A stretch of DNA of 10,738 nt from CAJQQY01 sp964352225 (GCA_964352225.1 CAYGRM010000234.1:1-10738); one strand, 5' to 3'; shown: positions 1 to 7,207, counted from the first letter of the stretch. The notes: generated by a model from the letters alone, not told the origin. Translations and numbers: made by a program.

Positions 1-1008
1 GAATTAGCTGCTGGAGAAATAGATATTTTGATTGGAACCCACGCTCTCATTGAAGATCCGGTTGTTTTTAAAAACTTAGGTTTGGCAATTACGGATGAGC
101 AACATCGTTTTGGGGTGAAGCAGAGAGCGAAGCTTTGGGCAAAAAGTAAACCCTGTCCGCCACACATTTTAGTAATGACTGCGACGCCCATTCCAAGGAC
201 TTTGGCGATGACCTTATATGGTGACTTGGACGTCTCGGTAATTGATGAATTGCCACCTGGGCGAAAGGAAGTGACAACCGTTCACCGAACAGAAAATCAT
301 CGGATGAGAGTGTTTGGTTTTATGCGAGAACAGATTCATTTGGGGCGTCAAGTTTATATGGTTTTTCCTCTAATCGCAGAATCTGAAAAGTTAGATTTGA
401 AAAACTTGGAAGAAGGCTATGAAGTAGTTTCGAGAGAATTTCCGATTCCAAAATATCAAATTAGTATCGTTCACGGAAAAATGAAAGCGAAGGATAAGCA
501 ATTTGAAATGGAACGCTTTGTCAAAGGGGAAACACAAATTATGATTGCTACGACAGTAATTGAGGTTGGCGTAAATGTGCCGAATGCTTCGGTGATGGTA
601 ATTGAAAATACCGAACGATTTGGACTTTCTCAACTGCATCAGTTGCGAGGTCGAGTTGGTCGAGGAGCCGATAAAAGTTATTGTATTTTGATGTCGAGTT
701 TTAAGTTGACAACAGAAGGTCGAGAACGAATTCAAACGATGGTAAATACTAGCAATGGTTTCGAAATAGCGGAAGCCGATTTGCGATTACGTGGCCCTGG
801 AAATATCGAGGGGACGCAGCAAAGTGGGATTCTTAATTTTAGGATTGCAGATTTAGCACGAGATGGTAGAATTTTGCAAACAGCTAGGGAATTGGCAGCA
901 AGGATTCTGGATGATGACCCACTATTTGAAAGACCGGAGCATGCGAGATTGAGACTTTTTTATGATAAAAATGCGAAACAGTTTAGGGTGTGGAGTAGGA
1001 TAAGTTAA
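1..1008 (+). CDS. recG: ATP-dependent DNA helicase RecG, C-terminal part (5' end outside window)
   Basis: RecG is a superfamily 2 helicase that remodels stalled replication forks and Holliday junctions. The frame is open from base 1, so the N-terminal wedge domain and Walker A motif lie upstream of the window. The 335 visible codons carry the rest of the helicase core: IGTHALI just before motif II, the DEQH box (nt 94-105) followed by RFGV, motif III TATPIPRTL, motif V TTVIEVGVNVPNA (from nt 550) and motif VI QLHQLRGRVGRG (631-666). The RecG-specific stretch AEADLRLRGPGNIEGTQQSG follows, then a short helical tail, as expected for a complete C-terminus. The TAA stop is directly followed by a C-rich repeat that recurs after two other genes here. 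DEQH plus the ADLRLRGPG motif separates it from the related helicase Mfd, and identification is secure. Confidence 0.97.
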   Translation, partial: ELAAGEIDILIGTHALIEDPVVFKNLGLAITDEQHRFGVKQRAKLWAKSKPCPPHILVMTATPIPRTLAMTLYGDLDVSVIDELPPGRKEVTTVHRTENHRMRVFGFMREQIHLGRQVYMVFPLIAESEKLDLKNLEEGYEVVSREFPIPKYQISIVHGKMKAKDKQFEMERFVKGETQIMIATTVIEVGVNVPNASVMVIENTERFGLSQLHQLRGRVGRGADKSYCILMSSFKLTTEGRERIQTMVNTSNGFEIAEADLRLRGPGNIEGTQQSGILNFRIADLARDGRILQTARELAARILDDDPLFERPEHARLRLFYDKNAKQFRVWSRIS

Positions 1009-1041
1009 ACCCCCGACCCCCAGGGAAAACGCGCAAGAAAA

Positions 1042-1104
1042 TTTTGAATATCGAATCTCGACTTCTCAAATCTCAAATCCTTTTTCTTAAATCGATATTC
1101 AAAA
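1042..1104. repeat. 13-bp perfect inverted repeat with GATT-type short repeats in the spacer
   Basis: TTTTGAATATCGA at 1042-1054 is the exact reverse complement of 1092-1104, with a 37-base spacer. The spacer holds degenerate AATC units of about 7 bases (CGAATCT, CAAATCT, CAAATCC), which read GATT-type on the minus strand. Similar units occur at 5391-5446 and 10657-10678. It lies inside the sequence that splits repeat copy A. Confidence 0.65.
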
Positions 1105-1110
1105 AATCGC

Positions 1111-1133
1111 TTAGGTCAATGACATTGCCCTAA
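1111..1133. repeat. Short inverted repeat (hairpin)
   Basis: TTAGGTCAATG (1111-1121) pairs with CATTGCCCTAA (1123-1133) with one mismatch around a single central base. A real hairpin would open a few central pairs. No T-run follows on either strand, so it is not called a terminator. Confidence 0.5.
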
Positions 1134-1138
1134 AGGGG

Positions 1139-1177
1139 AGTTTTGGCTTTCCTTTTAAATGAAAGAAAAGCAAAACT
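1139..1177. repeat. Imperfect hairpin between recG and the convergent gene
   Basis: AGTTTTGGCTTTCCTTTT (1139-1156) pairs with 1161-1177 with one bulge and one mismatch, around an AAAT-type loop. It lies between convergent genes, where a two-way terminator would fit. The stem is AT-rich and no clear T-run follows on either strand, so a termination role is only possible. Confidence 0.45.
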
Positions 1178-1227
1178 AAAAAACTTCAATAGTAGTTAGT
1201 TTGTCCATCTCGGATCCAAATTAAATA

Positions 1228-2307
1228 CTAATTCATCTTTCTTTTCTTTCGTCGTTTTTCTCGATGTTCAATTCTTTGTTCTAGTTCATCGACTCTTTTT
1301 ACGATATAACTTTGTAACGTACCAAAATCTTTTTGGGTAATTGTTCTATCTATTTTTGCAGGATAAATAAAGCGAAGAGGAAATTTATAATTTAATTTTA
1401 TTTCCAAAAGATATAGGTCTGCTATATCATTATTGGTCTGTACTAAAGAATTTGGTTTTTTTAAGAGGAACGGTGGATTTTCACTCTCTTCCCCAGGGAT
1501 CAACCAAGGATGCAGGATATGTTTGGTATCGAAATATCTTTTGAGTAATATTTTTTTACTTGGCAAACGTTTTTTTCTTGTCCACCAGACACTTTCCACT
1601 TTTTCCATGGCATCATAAGTTTCAGATACCGTGGCGACAGATTCCAATTTTTTAAATTCTTTTTCGATCAATTGAGTCATGGCTTCTTCGTAGCCCAAGT
1701 CACTTTTCAACGCTTTAATCCCAAGGGTGACTCCCAAGAGATTGGAGTAAAGATCTTCAGGTGAAAAACTAGAATATCGCTCGGGAACAAAAGGAATAAA
1801 TGAAGCCCCAAACCAAGTAGATATTTCATGCCACAGAGAAAGGTCGTAGGCAATTTTTCCTGCTAATTCAAAAACGGAGGAACGATCTAAATCATTTGGA
1901 ATATTTATCCTCAAGGTTTTTCTTCCTCCTTCTATTCCAAGATTGATTACATAATCTTCCTCTTGAGATTGATGAGCAAGCATCGCCGATGCTAGGTAGG
2001 CTGTCCAATCTGCACAATCGCGTAAATGAGCGAGATCAATAAAACCTCCACGTTTGGTATATATAATTCCATTTGCTTCTTCTTTGTTACCCAAGTAAGC
2101 GTGCTTTCCAATGTTGTCGACAGAGGTAATATCTGTCCATTTTACAAATGGAATACCCATCATCCCCACATCACTTCCAAAGGAACAACAAGTTCGAATA
2201 ATCCTTGGAGGAGGAGAATTCAATTCCTTTTTAGACAGAACTGGTGTTTTTGCTGAAAGCAAAAAAGTGGTCAAAATAAAGGAAATGGTTAACGATAGTA
2301 TTTTCAT
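1228..2307 (-). CDS. Secreted DUF4056-like protein of unknown function
   Basis: This is a 359-residue protein with a signal peptide at residues 1-19 (KIL then a hydrophobic run ending LLSA), so it is probably exported to the periplasm or beyond. The mature part starts with PPPRIIRTCCSFG (C40, C41), then GIPFVKW, NGIIYTKRGGFIDLAHLRD (79-97) and LWHEISTWFG (158-167). From memory this pattern fits the DUF4056 family, whose function I do not know. H94, H160 and E161 sit in the best-looking motifs and could be catalytic or metal-binding, but there is no HExxH. The C-terminus is very basic (EKRRKKRKMN). The gene follows the TolC-like gene on the same strand after a 147-base gap that contains a split C-rich repeat, so it could be co-transcribed with the export genes or stand alone. 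The ATG start is chosen because it directly precedes the signal peptide. Confidence 0.7.
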   Translation of the reverse strand: MKILSLTISFILTTFLLSAKTPVLSKKELNSPPPRIIRTCCSFGSDVGMMGIPFVKWTDITSVDNIGKHAYLGNKEEANGIIYTKRGGFIDLAHLRDCADWTAYLASAMLAHQSQEEDYVINLGIEGGRKTLRINIPNDLDRSSVFELAGKIAYDLSLWHEISTWFGASFIPFVPERYSSFSPEDLYSNLLGVTLGIKALKSDLGYEEAMTQLIEKEFKKLESVATVSETYDAMEKVESVWWTRKKRLPSKKILLKRYFDTKHILHPWLIPGEESENPPFLLKKPNSLVQTNNDIADLYLLEIKLNYKFPLRFIYPAKIDRTITQKDFGTLQSYIVKRVDELEQRIEHREKRRKKRKMN

Positions 2308-2410
2308 GATATCCTATTTTAGGGAATTTTTGGGGAACCAATTTTATGAATTGAAAAAGTTTGTAAAGTTAAGTTAATCCATTTAGAAATTAAAAAGAAA
2401 ACGATCGCTA

Positions 2411-2457
2411 AAACTCCCTTTTCCATACGGACACGTCTGTGTAGAGGGCAGGGGTTA
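2411..2457 (-). repeat. C-rich post-stop repeat, copy B (split)
   Basis: On the minus strand the TolC-like gene's TAA (2457-2455) is followed directly by CCCCTGCCCTCTA. About 20 bases then intervene, including ACACAGACGTGT, before AAAGGGAGTTTTAGC completes the element. GGGAGTTTT followed by RGC is also found beyond the core in copy A, so the similarity extends past the C/G core. Confidence 0.6.
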
Positions 2458-3996
2458 AAACTGAGGTTGCTTAACCAACGTCTTCCCATTCTCAAAATCA
2501 TACAACGTCAAACTCCTCAACTGATAATACGAAGTCCAATAAGCCCTCAATGATCTCATGTATGCAGCTAGCGCTTCATTCTTTTCCCGAATCGCCAAGT
2601 TCAAATCAATCACTTCAATCTTTCCAATCAGATATCTCTTACGTGTGATTTCTTCTCTTTTTTCCGAAATCTCAAAAGCACGGAAAGCAAGATTTACTTG
2701 ATTTTTTATCATGTCAAATTGTTGAACATTCAGTAAAACCTCTCTTTCAAAATTGATGCGTTCCTGTTCGACATCCATAATATTAAATTCTCGTTCCGCT
2801 TTGGCAATTTCCATTTGTGCTCTAGCTTTCCCCCAATCGGCAATTGGAATACTTAATTGAATTGCAACTTCTTCTCGATCTAAGGGAGACCTATAAGCGT
2901 CGCTAAGTGTAGAGGCCGTTTGAGAAAGTCCAATCAAGCCTGTTACACTTGCATTGATTCCCGCTTCTCCTTTTGCTTGAGCTAATCGCATTTCTGCTTC
3001 CATCAATCGCCGAGTTAACTCAACTGATTTACTTCGATTTTTCTTAGCTTCTTCTAGTGCTCTTGTCGCATTAACCGTGAAGTTAGGAAGATCATCAGGT
3101 GGCGTCAACTTGAATTCTACCACTTCTCGGATGCCTAAATAATTTCGTAATTGTTCGGTGCTCGTTTGATTCTGTAACAATGCATTTGCAAGCGCTGCTT
3201 CTGCATTTCGTACACTCAGTTCTATTTGTAATAAATCCGTTTCGGCAATTCGTCCCACGCTATATCGACCTTGCGCAACACTATACAAAGTGTCCGCATT
3301 GGTTTTATCTAATTGACTACTTTGCAAATTAATCTGCGCAATGTATACATCAAAAAATAATTCTGTAGTAACCCTCGCTATTGTTTCGGTCTCTTCAGCA
3401 AATCTTTTCGTCGCTTCATTAAAGATTAATGGTTGAATTTTTTTACTCCATTTCAGATCATTAAAAGCGAACAATGGCTGATTAAAACCAACAAAAATTG
3501 GAGTGGCAAAATAATTAGAAGAACTAGGAAGGGCAGCTGATTTAAAATTATATAAATAGTCCAATCCTGTTCCCGCAAAAATACGTCCGCCCGTTTTTGC
3601 AATGGTTTGACTTGCTCTAATATTAAAAGAAGAGTTCAAGTTAGTCGTTCTTAAAAATGTTCTGGTTCCGTTAGGATTCAAAAATGCAACAGGTGATCTC
3701 GACAAATCTGCGGGAGTCATGTTTAAATTAATCTGAGGTTTGAAATCAGCCAAAAAAGATTGGTAACTCCAATAATCAGTTGCCAGTCGAGTCTTTGCTA
3801 ACAAGACATTTGGAGCATCACTTTGAGCCAAAGTAATGACATCGGAAAGCCCTAATTCTAGTTTTTTAGTTTGAGAAAAAACAATACAATTACAAAAAAG
3901 TAAAACAAAAAATAGAAAGCCCTTGACTACTGAAGGGAAGTTAGATTGTAGCGTGTTTTCAAATTTTCGATTCAAATCAGCATTTATTTTTTTCAT
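2455..3996 (-). CDS. TolC-family outer-membrane channel protein
   Basis: This is a 513-residue outer-membrane efflux protein, expected to form the trimeric exit duct of a tripartite pump. A hydrophobic run (about 25-40) ending VFSQ is a typical Bacteroidota signal peptide; the 24-residue leader before it is long, but no usable in-frame start lies nearer the hydrophobic run. The family hallmarks follow: LELGLSDVITLAQSDAP near the mature N-terminus, and two long alpha-helical repeats rich in Ala, Gln, Glu and Arg (for example TDLLQIELSVRNAEAALANA and, in the second half, VAIQLSIPIADWGKARAQ). The end, YRSLRAYWTSYYQLRSLTLYDF-like, is common in these proteins. Cys35 and Cys37 do not form a convincing lipobox. 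The gene starts 68 bases after the permease stop, so adaptor, permease and channel are probably one operon. Substrate cannot be predicted. Confidence 0.93.
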   Translation of the reverse strand: MKKINADLNRKFENTLQSNFPSVVKGFLFFVLLFCNCIVFSQTKKLELGLSDVITLAQSDAPNVLLAKTRLATDYWSYQSFLADFKPQINLNMTPADLSRSPVAFLNPNGTRTFLRTTNLNSSFNIRASQTIAKTGGRIFAGTGLDYLYNFKSAALPSSSNYFATPIFVGFNQPLFAFNDLKWSKKIQPLIFNEATKRFAEETETIARVTTELFFDVYIAQINLQSSQLDKTNADTLYSVAQGRYSVGRIAETDLLQIELSVRNAEAALANALLQNQTSTEQLRNYLGIREVVEFKLTPPDDLPNFTVNATRALEEAKKNRSKSVELTRRLMEAEMRLAQAKGEAGINASVTGLIGLSQTASTLSDAYRSPLDREEVAIQLSIPIADWGKARAQMEIAKAEREFNIMDVEQERINFEREVLLNVQQFDMIKNQVNLAFRAFEISEKREEITRKRYLIGKIEVIDLNLAIREKNEALAAYMRSLRAYWTSYYQLRSLTLYDFENGKTLVKQPQF

Positions 3997-4040
3997 AACA
4001 ATTATAAATTCAGTCAGTTTTAAACAATGATAAATATATC

Positions 4041-4067
4041 GTTCCCCTTTAGGGGGCAGGGGGTTTA
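4041..4067 (-). repeat. C-rich post-stop repeat, copy C (intact)
   Basis: On the minus strand the permease stop TAA (4067-4065) is followed by ACCCCCTGCCCCC and then TAAAGGGGAAC. CCCCTAAAGGGG can form a tight 4-5 bp hairpin. This is the only unbroken copy in the window. It fills about a third of the gap before the TolC-like gene. No long T-run follows, so it is not a classical terminator. Confidence 0.75.
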
Positions 4068-5375
4068 ATCCGTCCTCAAAGCTTTAATCGGATCTTGCCT
4101 CGCTGCTTTTTGCGCTGGAAAAATTCCAAAAATAATCCCCACAGAAACCGCCACAACAAATGACAAAAGTACCGCCCACAAAGGAATAATCGTAGGTATA
4201 TCATAATTCGCATCAATAAACCAAGCAGCACTCACCCCTAGGATTACCCCAATAATTCCTCCAATCAAACTGATAAAAATCGCTTCAAATAAAAATTGAT
4301 AAACAATATCATTTTGCTTTGCACCCAATGAACGACGCACTCCAATTTCCTTGATCCGTTCCATCACCGTCGCCAGCATAATATTCATAATTCCAATTCC
4401 ACCAACCAACAAGGAGATGCCTGCAATAAATGCTAACACATTATTCCAAGTCTCTTGACTGTCTTGCTGGGCTTCTAATTCTTTCTCGGGAACTCGGATT
4501 TCGTAGTCTACAATTTTATGTCTTCGTTTTAAAATTTTTCCCACCAAATCACGTGTCGCTAAAATTTTATCAGCATCAGTTACGCGTAAAGTCACTTTGT
4601 CCAACTGATGATAATTTTCATCTTTATTATCGCCATCATCCCAATCACCTCTTTTGATATCGCTTCGAGTGACCAGCGCTCTATTTTTAAATCGTAGCAA
4701 AGCAGTCGAGATCGGAATGTACACATCCGAGTTATAATCTCGAATACCTAGACTTTCTAAATTTTCTTTTGAGGCATTTCGACGTTCGAGCACTCCAATA
4801 ATTTTTAACCAAGTATTACCACATTTGATTTTTTTCCCAATTGGATTTTCATCGCTAAAGAATTTTTTCTGAATACTTTTTCCAATAATACAAACCGGCT
4901 TTCCATGCTCAATATGTTGATCATGAAAAAAAAGACCATCAGATAAACCTAAATTATTAAGTTCGAAGAATGCATTGGTGACTCCGATAGCTTTAGCCTT
5001 TTCGAGTTTGGCAGATTGGATGATGGTAGTTTTTAATTCCATTTCTGGACTAACCTTATCTACGGTTGGTAGGATTTTTTGCATAGCTTTTAAGTCCTCC
5101 AAAGTCAAACCTGGAGACCATGGAACTTTCTCTTCTTGACTACTGCCTTGCTCATTTTCGTCGGACGAAGGGATGATAGAAGTAACCACGATATTATTGG
5201 TACCAATCAATTTCATTTGTTCCAAAATAGATTGCTTAGCACCTGTACCGATAGCTAACATGGTAATCACGGCAGCGACCCCAAAGATGATTCCTAAAGC
5301 TGTCAAAAATGCGCGAAGTTGGTTGGAAAAAACGCCTTCCAAGGCGAGGTAAAAATTAAAAAGGATTCTTTGCAC
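4065..5375 (-). CDS. MacB/FtsX-type ABC transporter permease
   Basis: This inner-membrane permease has 436 residues and the MacB topology: TM1 at about 22-42, a large periplasmic domain (about 45-305, MacB_PCD type), then three C-terminal helices forming the FtsX domain. Visible hallmarks are RAFLTALGIIFGVAAVITMLAIG in and around TM1, the coupling segment MNIMLATVMERIKEIGVRRSLGA, and the ending FPAQKAARQDPIKALR. Unlike MacB of Proteobacteria it has no fused ATPase, and no ATPase gene is next to it. Such mechanotransmission-type permeases drive export of peptides, toxins or drugs from the periplasm through an adaptor and TolC. The start is GTG: the frame has no ATG upstream before an in-frame stop about seven codons back, and MQRILFNFYLALEG is a standard N-terminus. 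The gene lies 130 bases after the adaptor and 68 before the TolC-like gene. Confidence 0.93.
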   Translation of the reverse strand: MQRILFNFYLALEGVFSNQLRAFLTALGIIFGVAAVITMLAIGTGAKQSILEQMKLIGTNNIVVTSIIPSSDENEQGSSQEEKVPWSPGLTLEDLKAMQKILPTVDKVSPEMELKTTIIQSAKLEKAKAIGVTNAFFELNNLGLSDGLFFHDQHIEHGKPVCIIGKSIQKKFFSDENPIGKKIKCGNTWLKIIGVLERRNASKENLESLGIRDYNSDVYIPISTALLRFKNRALVTRSDIKRGDWDDGDNKDENYHQLDKVTLRVTDADKILATRDLVGKILKRRHKIVDYEIRVPEKELEAQQDSQETWNNVLAFIAGISLLVGGIGIMNIMLATVMERIKEIGVRRSLGAKQNDIVYQFLFEAIFISLIGGIIGVILGVSAAWFIDANYDIPTIIPLWAVLLSFVVAVSVGIIFGIFPAQKAARQDPIKALRTD

Positions 5376-5390
5376 GATGGTGAATTTAGA

Positions 5391-5446
5391 GGATTAAAAA
5401 TTAAGGATTTGTGATTAAAGATTCGTGATTAAGAATTATAGATTTT
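5391..5446. repeat. Degenerate 14-bp tandem repeat, four units
   Basis: Units are GGATTAAAAATTAA (5391-5404), GGATTTGTGATTAA (5405-5418), AGATTCGTGATTAA (5419-5432) and GAATTATAGATTTT (5433-5446). The third unit's end together with the fourth gives GATTAAGAAT (5427-5436), which is the exact reverse complement of 5484-5493. The array therefore also forms the left arm of a larger imperfect inverted repeat. It fills the gap between adaptor and permease genes. Confidence 0.7.
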
Positions 5447-5461
5447 TGACCCTTTTGAAGA

Positions 5462-5497
5462 AATCCATAATCCATAACTTTGGATTCTTAATCCAAA
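5462..5497 (-). repeat. AATCCAT doublet and 8-bp hairpin downstream of the adaptor gene
   Basis: AATCCAT occurs twice in tandem (5462-5475). TTTGGATT (5479-5486) and AATCCAAA (5490-5497) form an 8-bp stem around CTT. The hairpin sits just past the adaptor stop on the minus strand but has no T-run after it. It might stabilise the 3' end or slow transcription inside the operon; this is inference. Confidence 0.55.
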
Positions 5498-5505
5498 ATC
5501 ATCAT

Positions 5506-6894
5506 TTAATTAATGATAATAAATCCTCCACCTCCGCCATCATCGCTCGAGACCTTCTCATTTTTCATATTTTTTAATTTCTCTTGCATGGCTGCTTGCC
5601 GTTTTTCTCTCTCGGCAATTTGCTTTCTTTTGATCTGTTCTTTGATGCCGCTATCGACTGGGTAAAATTTCAAATCCTTTGCATTGTCAGGAATCGATAA
5701 CCAATAAGTATCACCTTCTTTTAAACCATGATCAATCATGATTTCATCATTATTGGAGATTCCAGTAATTACCTCTTGCTTGTAAACTCTTCCGTCTTTT
5801 TCTATATAAACAAAAGATAAACTATCGCTGTGCAAAGCCTCCATCGGAATTGCTAATACATTGTTATAAATGTCAGTTATAATCTCATTTGAAGTCGTCA
5901 TGGCAGGTCGAAGAATAGAGTCGACCTCATTTACTTGAACAGTTACTTCAAAGACTTTGGCATCATAATTCCGCAATTGCTCGCCAATGTTGGCCACGTC
6001 TAGAACTGTTCCGGTGTATTCTTTGTCTGGGAATGCGTCCACCTTCATTTTTACATCTTGCCCTTTTTTCACGCGACTGATATCGACCTCATTGACAAAA
6101 GTTTTGGAGACCATATCGGTCAAATCAGGTAACTCTGCCACAGTTGGATCCCAAACACTTACTTGAGAACCAGCCGTAATTTTTCCATTCCAACTTCGAT
6201 GATAAATGACCATTCCATTTTTAGGAGCTTTGATGGTCAACTCATCGCCAAGTGTTGCGTAGCGATCTCTCTTCGAGATATTTTGTTTGAGAGAAGCATT
6301 AATTTCAGAAATTTGAGCTTCTGACTTTTCTTTAGTCAATTCATATTTGCTAAGCAATTGATTATAGTCTCGGGCAGTTCTTTCCAATTCAATTTGCACT
6401 TTTTGGATGACCATCGGAGCTTCATATTTACTTTGCTCCACTTCTAATTCTTTTTCTTTTTTAGAAAAATTAAGATTGATGAGTTGATCTCTGATGCCTC
6501 GTAATTCGATGGCCGTATCAATTTCGGTTTGAGCGAGTTGCGTTTCAATTTTTTCAATTTCAGTTTGAATATCCTTGAGTTTGGTATCCAACTCTGAGCG
6601 ATCGAGTTTGGCAACATAATCTCCTTCTTTGACGATTGTTCCTTCTGCAACCATATCAGAAATCGTCAATTGATAAATATTTGCTTGTCGTAGACCTTGA
6701 GGTCCTCGAATTTTCTCAGATCGTTTAGCTTTTAATTCACCCGTAGCAGTTGCTTTGACAGTAAAATCAGCCAATTCCAATGTTTTTTTTATCACATTAG
6801 TTTGTTCAGCTGTTGCATCTTTTTTCGTAAAAAAATAAGTACCAACAAGAAGAGCAATAATTGCAATAGGAATAAGTATTTTAGGGGAAGACAT
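5506..6894 (-). CDS. HlyD/MacA-family periplasmic adaptor (membrane fusion protein)
   Basis: This 462-residue protein would bridge the inner-membrane permease and the TolC-like channel. It has one N-terminal membrane anchor (about 4-22), the first lipoyl half (VKATATGELKAKRSEKI, then VAEGTIVKEGDYVAKLD), a long alpha-helical hairpin (about 100-225, rich in Lys, Glu, Gln and Leu), the second lipoyl half (LTIKAPKNGMVIYH) and a beta-barrel domain (SKTFVNEVDISRVKKGQDVKMKVDAFPDKEYTGTV), then a membrane-proximal domain. The order matches MacA-like adaptors. The C-terminus is odd: a charged Lys/Glu/Gln helix, then SSDDGGGGGFIIIN with five glycines (453-457). It is first in the minus-strand cluster and is followed by the permease and TolC-like genes, with no ATPase between them. 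ATG at 6894 directly precedes the anchor; no clear ribosome site was seen. Confidence 0.92.
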   Translation of the reverse strand: MSSPKILIPIAIIALLVGTYFFTKKDATAEQTNVIKKTLELADFTVKATATGELKAKRSEKIRGPQGLRQANIYQLTISDMVAEGTIVKEGDYVAKLDRSELDTKLKDIQTEIEKIETQLAQTEIDTAIELRGIRDQLINLNFSKKEKELEVEQSKYEAPMVIQKVQIELERTARDYNQLLSKYELTKEKSEAQISEINASLKQNISKRDRYATLGDELTIKAPKNGMVIYHRSWNGKITAGSQVSVWDPTVAELPDLTDMVSKTFVNEVDISRVKKGQDVKMKVDAFPDKEYTGTVLDVANIGEQLRNYDAKVFEVTVQVNEVDSILRPAMTTSNEIITDIYNNVLAIPMEALHSDSLSFVYIEKDGRVYKQEVITGISNNDEIMIDHGLKEGDTYWLSIPDNAKDLKFYPVDSGIKEQIKRKQIAEREKRQAAMQEKLKNMKNEKVSSDDGGGGGFIIIN

Positions 6895-7004
6895 AATGTA
6901 GATTGTTTTAGTCTGTATATTTTATTTTCTTAAAAAAGGTCATTCAATAGACTTTATTCTAAATGAAGTTGTATTGGAGAACGTCAAACATTGTCGGAAG
7001 ACGT

Positions 7005-7037
7005 CCATCGAATAAAGTATAATAACCATTTCGATGG
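7005..7037. promoter_or_regulatory. Operator-like 8-bp perfect inverted repeat
   Basis: CCATCGAA (7005-7012) and TTCGATGG (7030-7037) are perfect complements with a 17-base spacer containing TATAAT (7018-7023). It is more GC-rich than its surroundings. It lies about 110 bases upstream of the adaptor start and about 235 upstream of the AlkD-like start. It could bind a dimeric regulator, but the family is unknown. Confidence 0.4.
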
Positions 7038-7176
7038 CAAAATAGAAAAAGTATACGTGGCTTTTTAATATATACTCTCTTTAACACCCGTTTAACAAGA
7101 ATGATAACGATCAACTTTCAAAATGGAACATTTATGCATTTTTTTTAACAGAATATGAAAAATATTAGCTTTACAT

Positions 7177-7207
7177 ATCACAAACTGGTTTCAAGCTAGC
7201 CTGTGAT
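7177..7207 (+). promoter_or_regulatory. Leader hairpin 1 upstream of the AlkD-like gene, followed by T-runs
   Basis: ATCACA (7177-7182) pairs with TGTGAT (7202-7207). After a 2x2 internal mismatch, CTGGT pairs with GCTAG using G-T wobbles, leaving a TTCAA loop. T-rich sequence (TTTTCAGTTTTTT) follows, so in the plus direction it resembles a weak intrinsic terminator or attenuator about 65 bases before the ATG. Confidence 0.4.

Larger units (their letters stand above)
1006..1140 (+). repeat. C-rich post-stop repeat, copy A (split)
   Basis: The recG stop TAA (1006-1008) runs straight into ACCCCCGACCCCC. The second half, CCCTAAAGGGGAGTTTT, appears only at about 1128-1144. Compared with the intact copy near 4041-4067, the two halves are separated by about 100 bases that hold their own inverted repeats. 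The element reads CCCC to GGGG in the sense direction of recG. Its function is unknown; a role at the mRNA 3' end is an inference. Confidence 0.6.

Noticed and set aside
1139..1177. Intrinsic terminator between recG and the DUF4056-like gene
   Set aside because: The stem is AT-rich with a bulge and a mismatch and lacks a clear T-run on either strand; kept only as a hairpin.
1804..1835. Zinc-protease active site (HExxH) in the DUF4056-like protein
   Set aside because: The sequence is HEISTW: the second histidine is missing.
2026..2377. Plus-strand open frames opposite the DUF4056-like gene start
   Set aside because: They look like low-complexity antisense translation, while the minus-strand protein has a signal peptide and consistent motifs.
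3880..3996. Lipobox making the TolC-like protein a lipoprotein
   Set aside because: Cys35 is preceded by LLF, not the small residue needed at -1; cleavage after VFS before Gln fits better.
5391..5446. Possible CRISPR array
   Set aside because: The units are 14 bp, degenerate and contiguous without spacers, and no cas gene is present.
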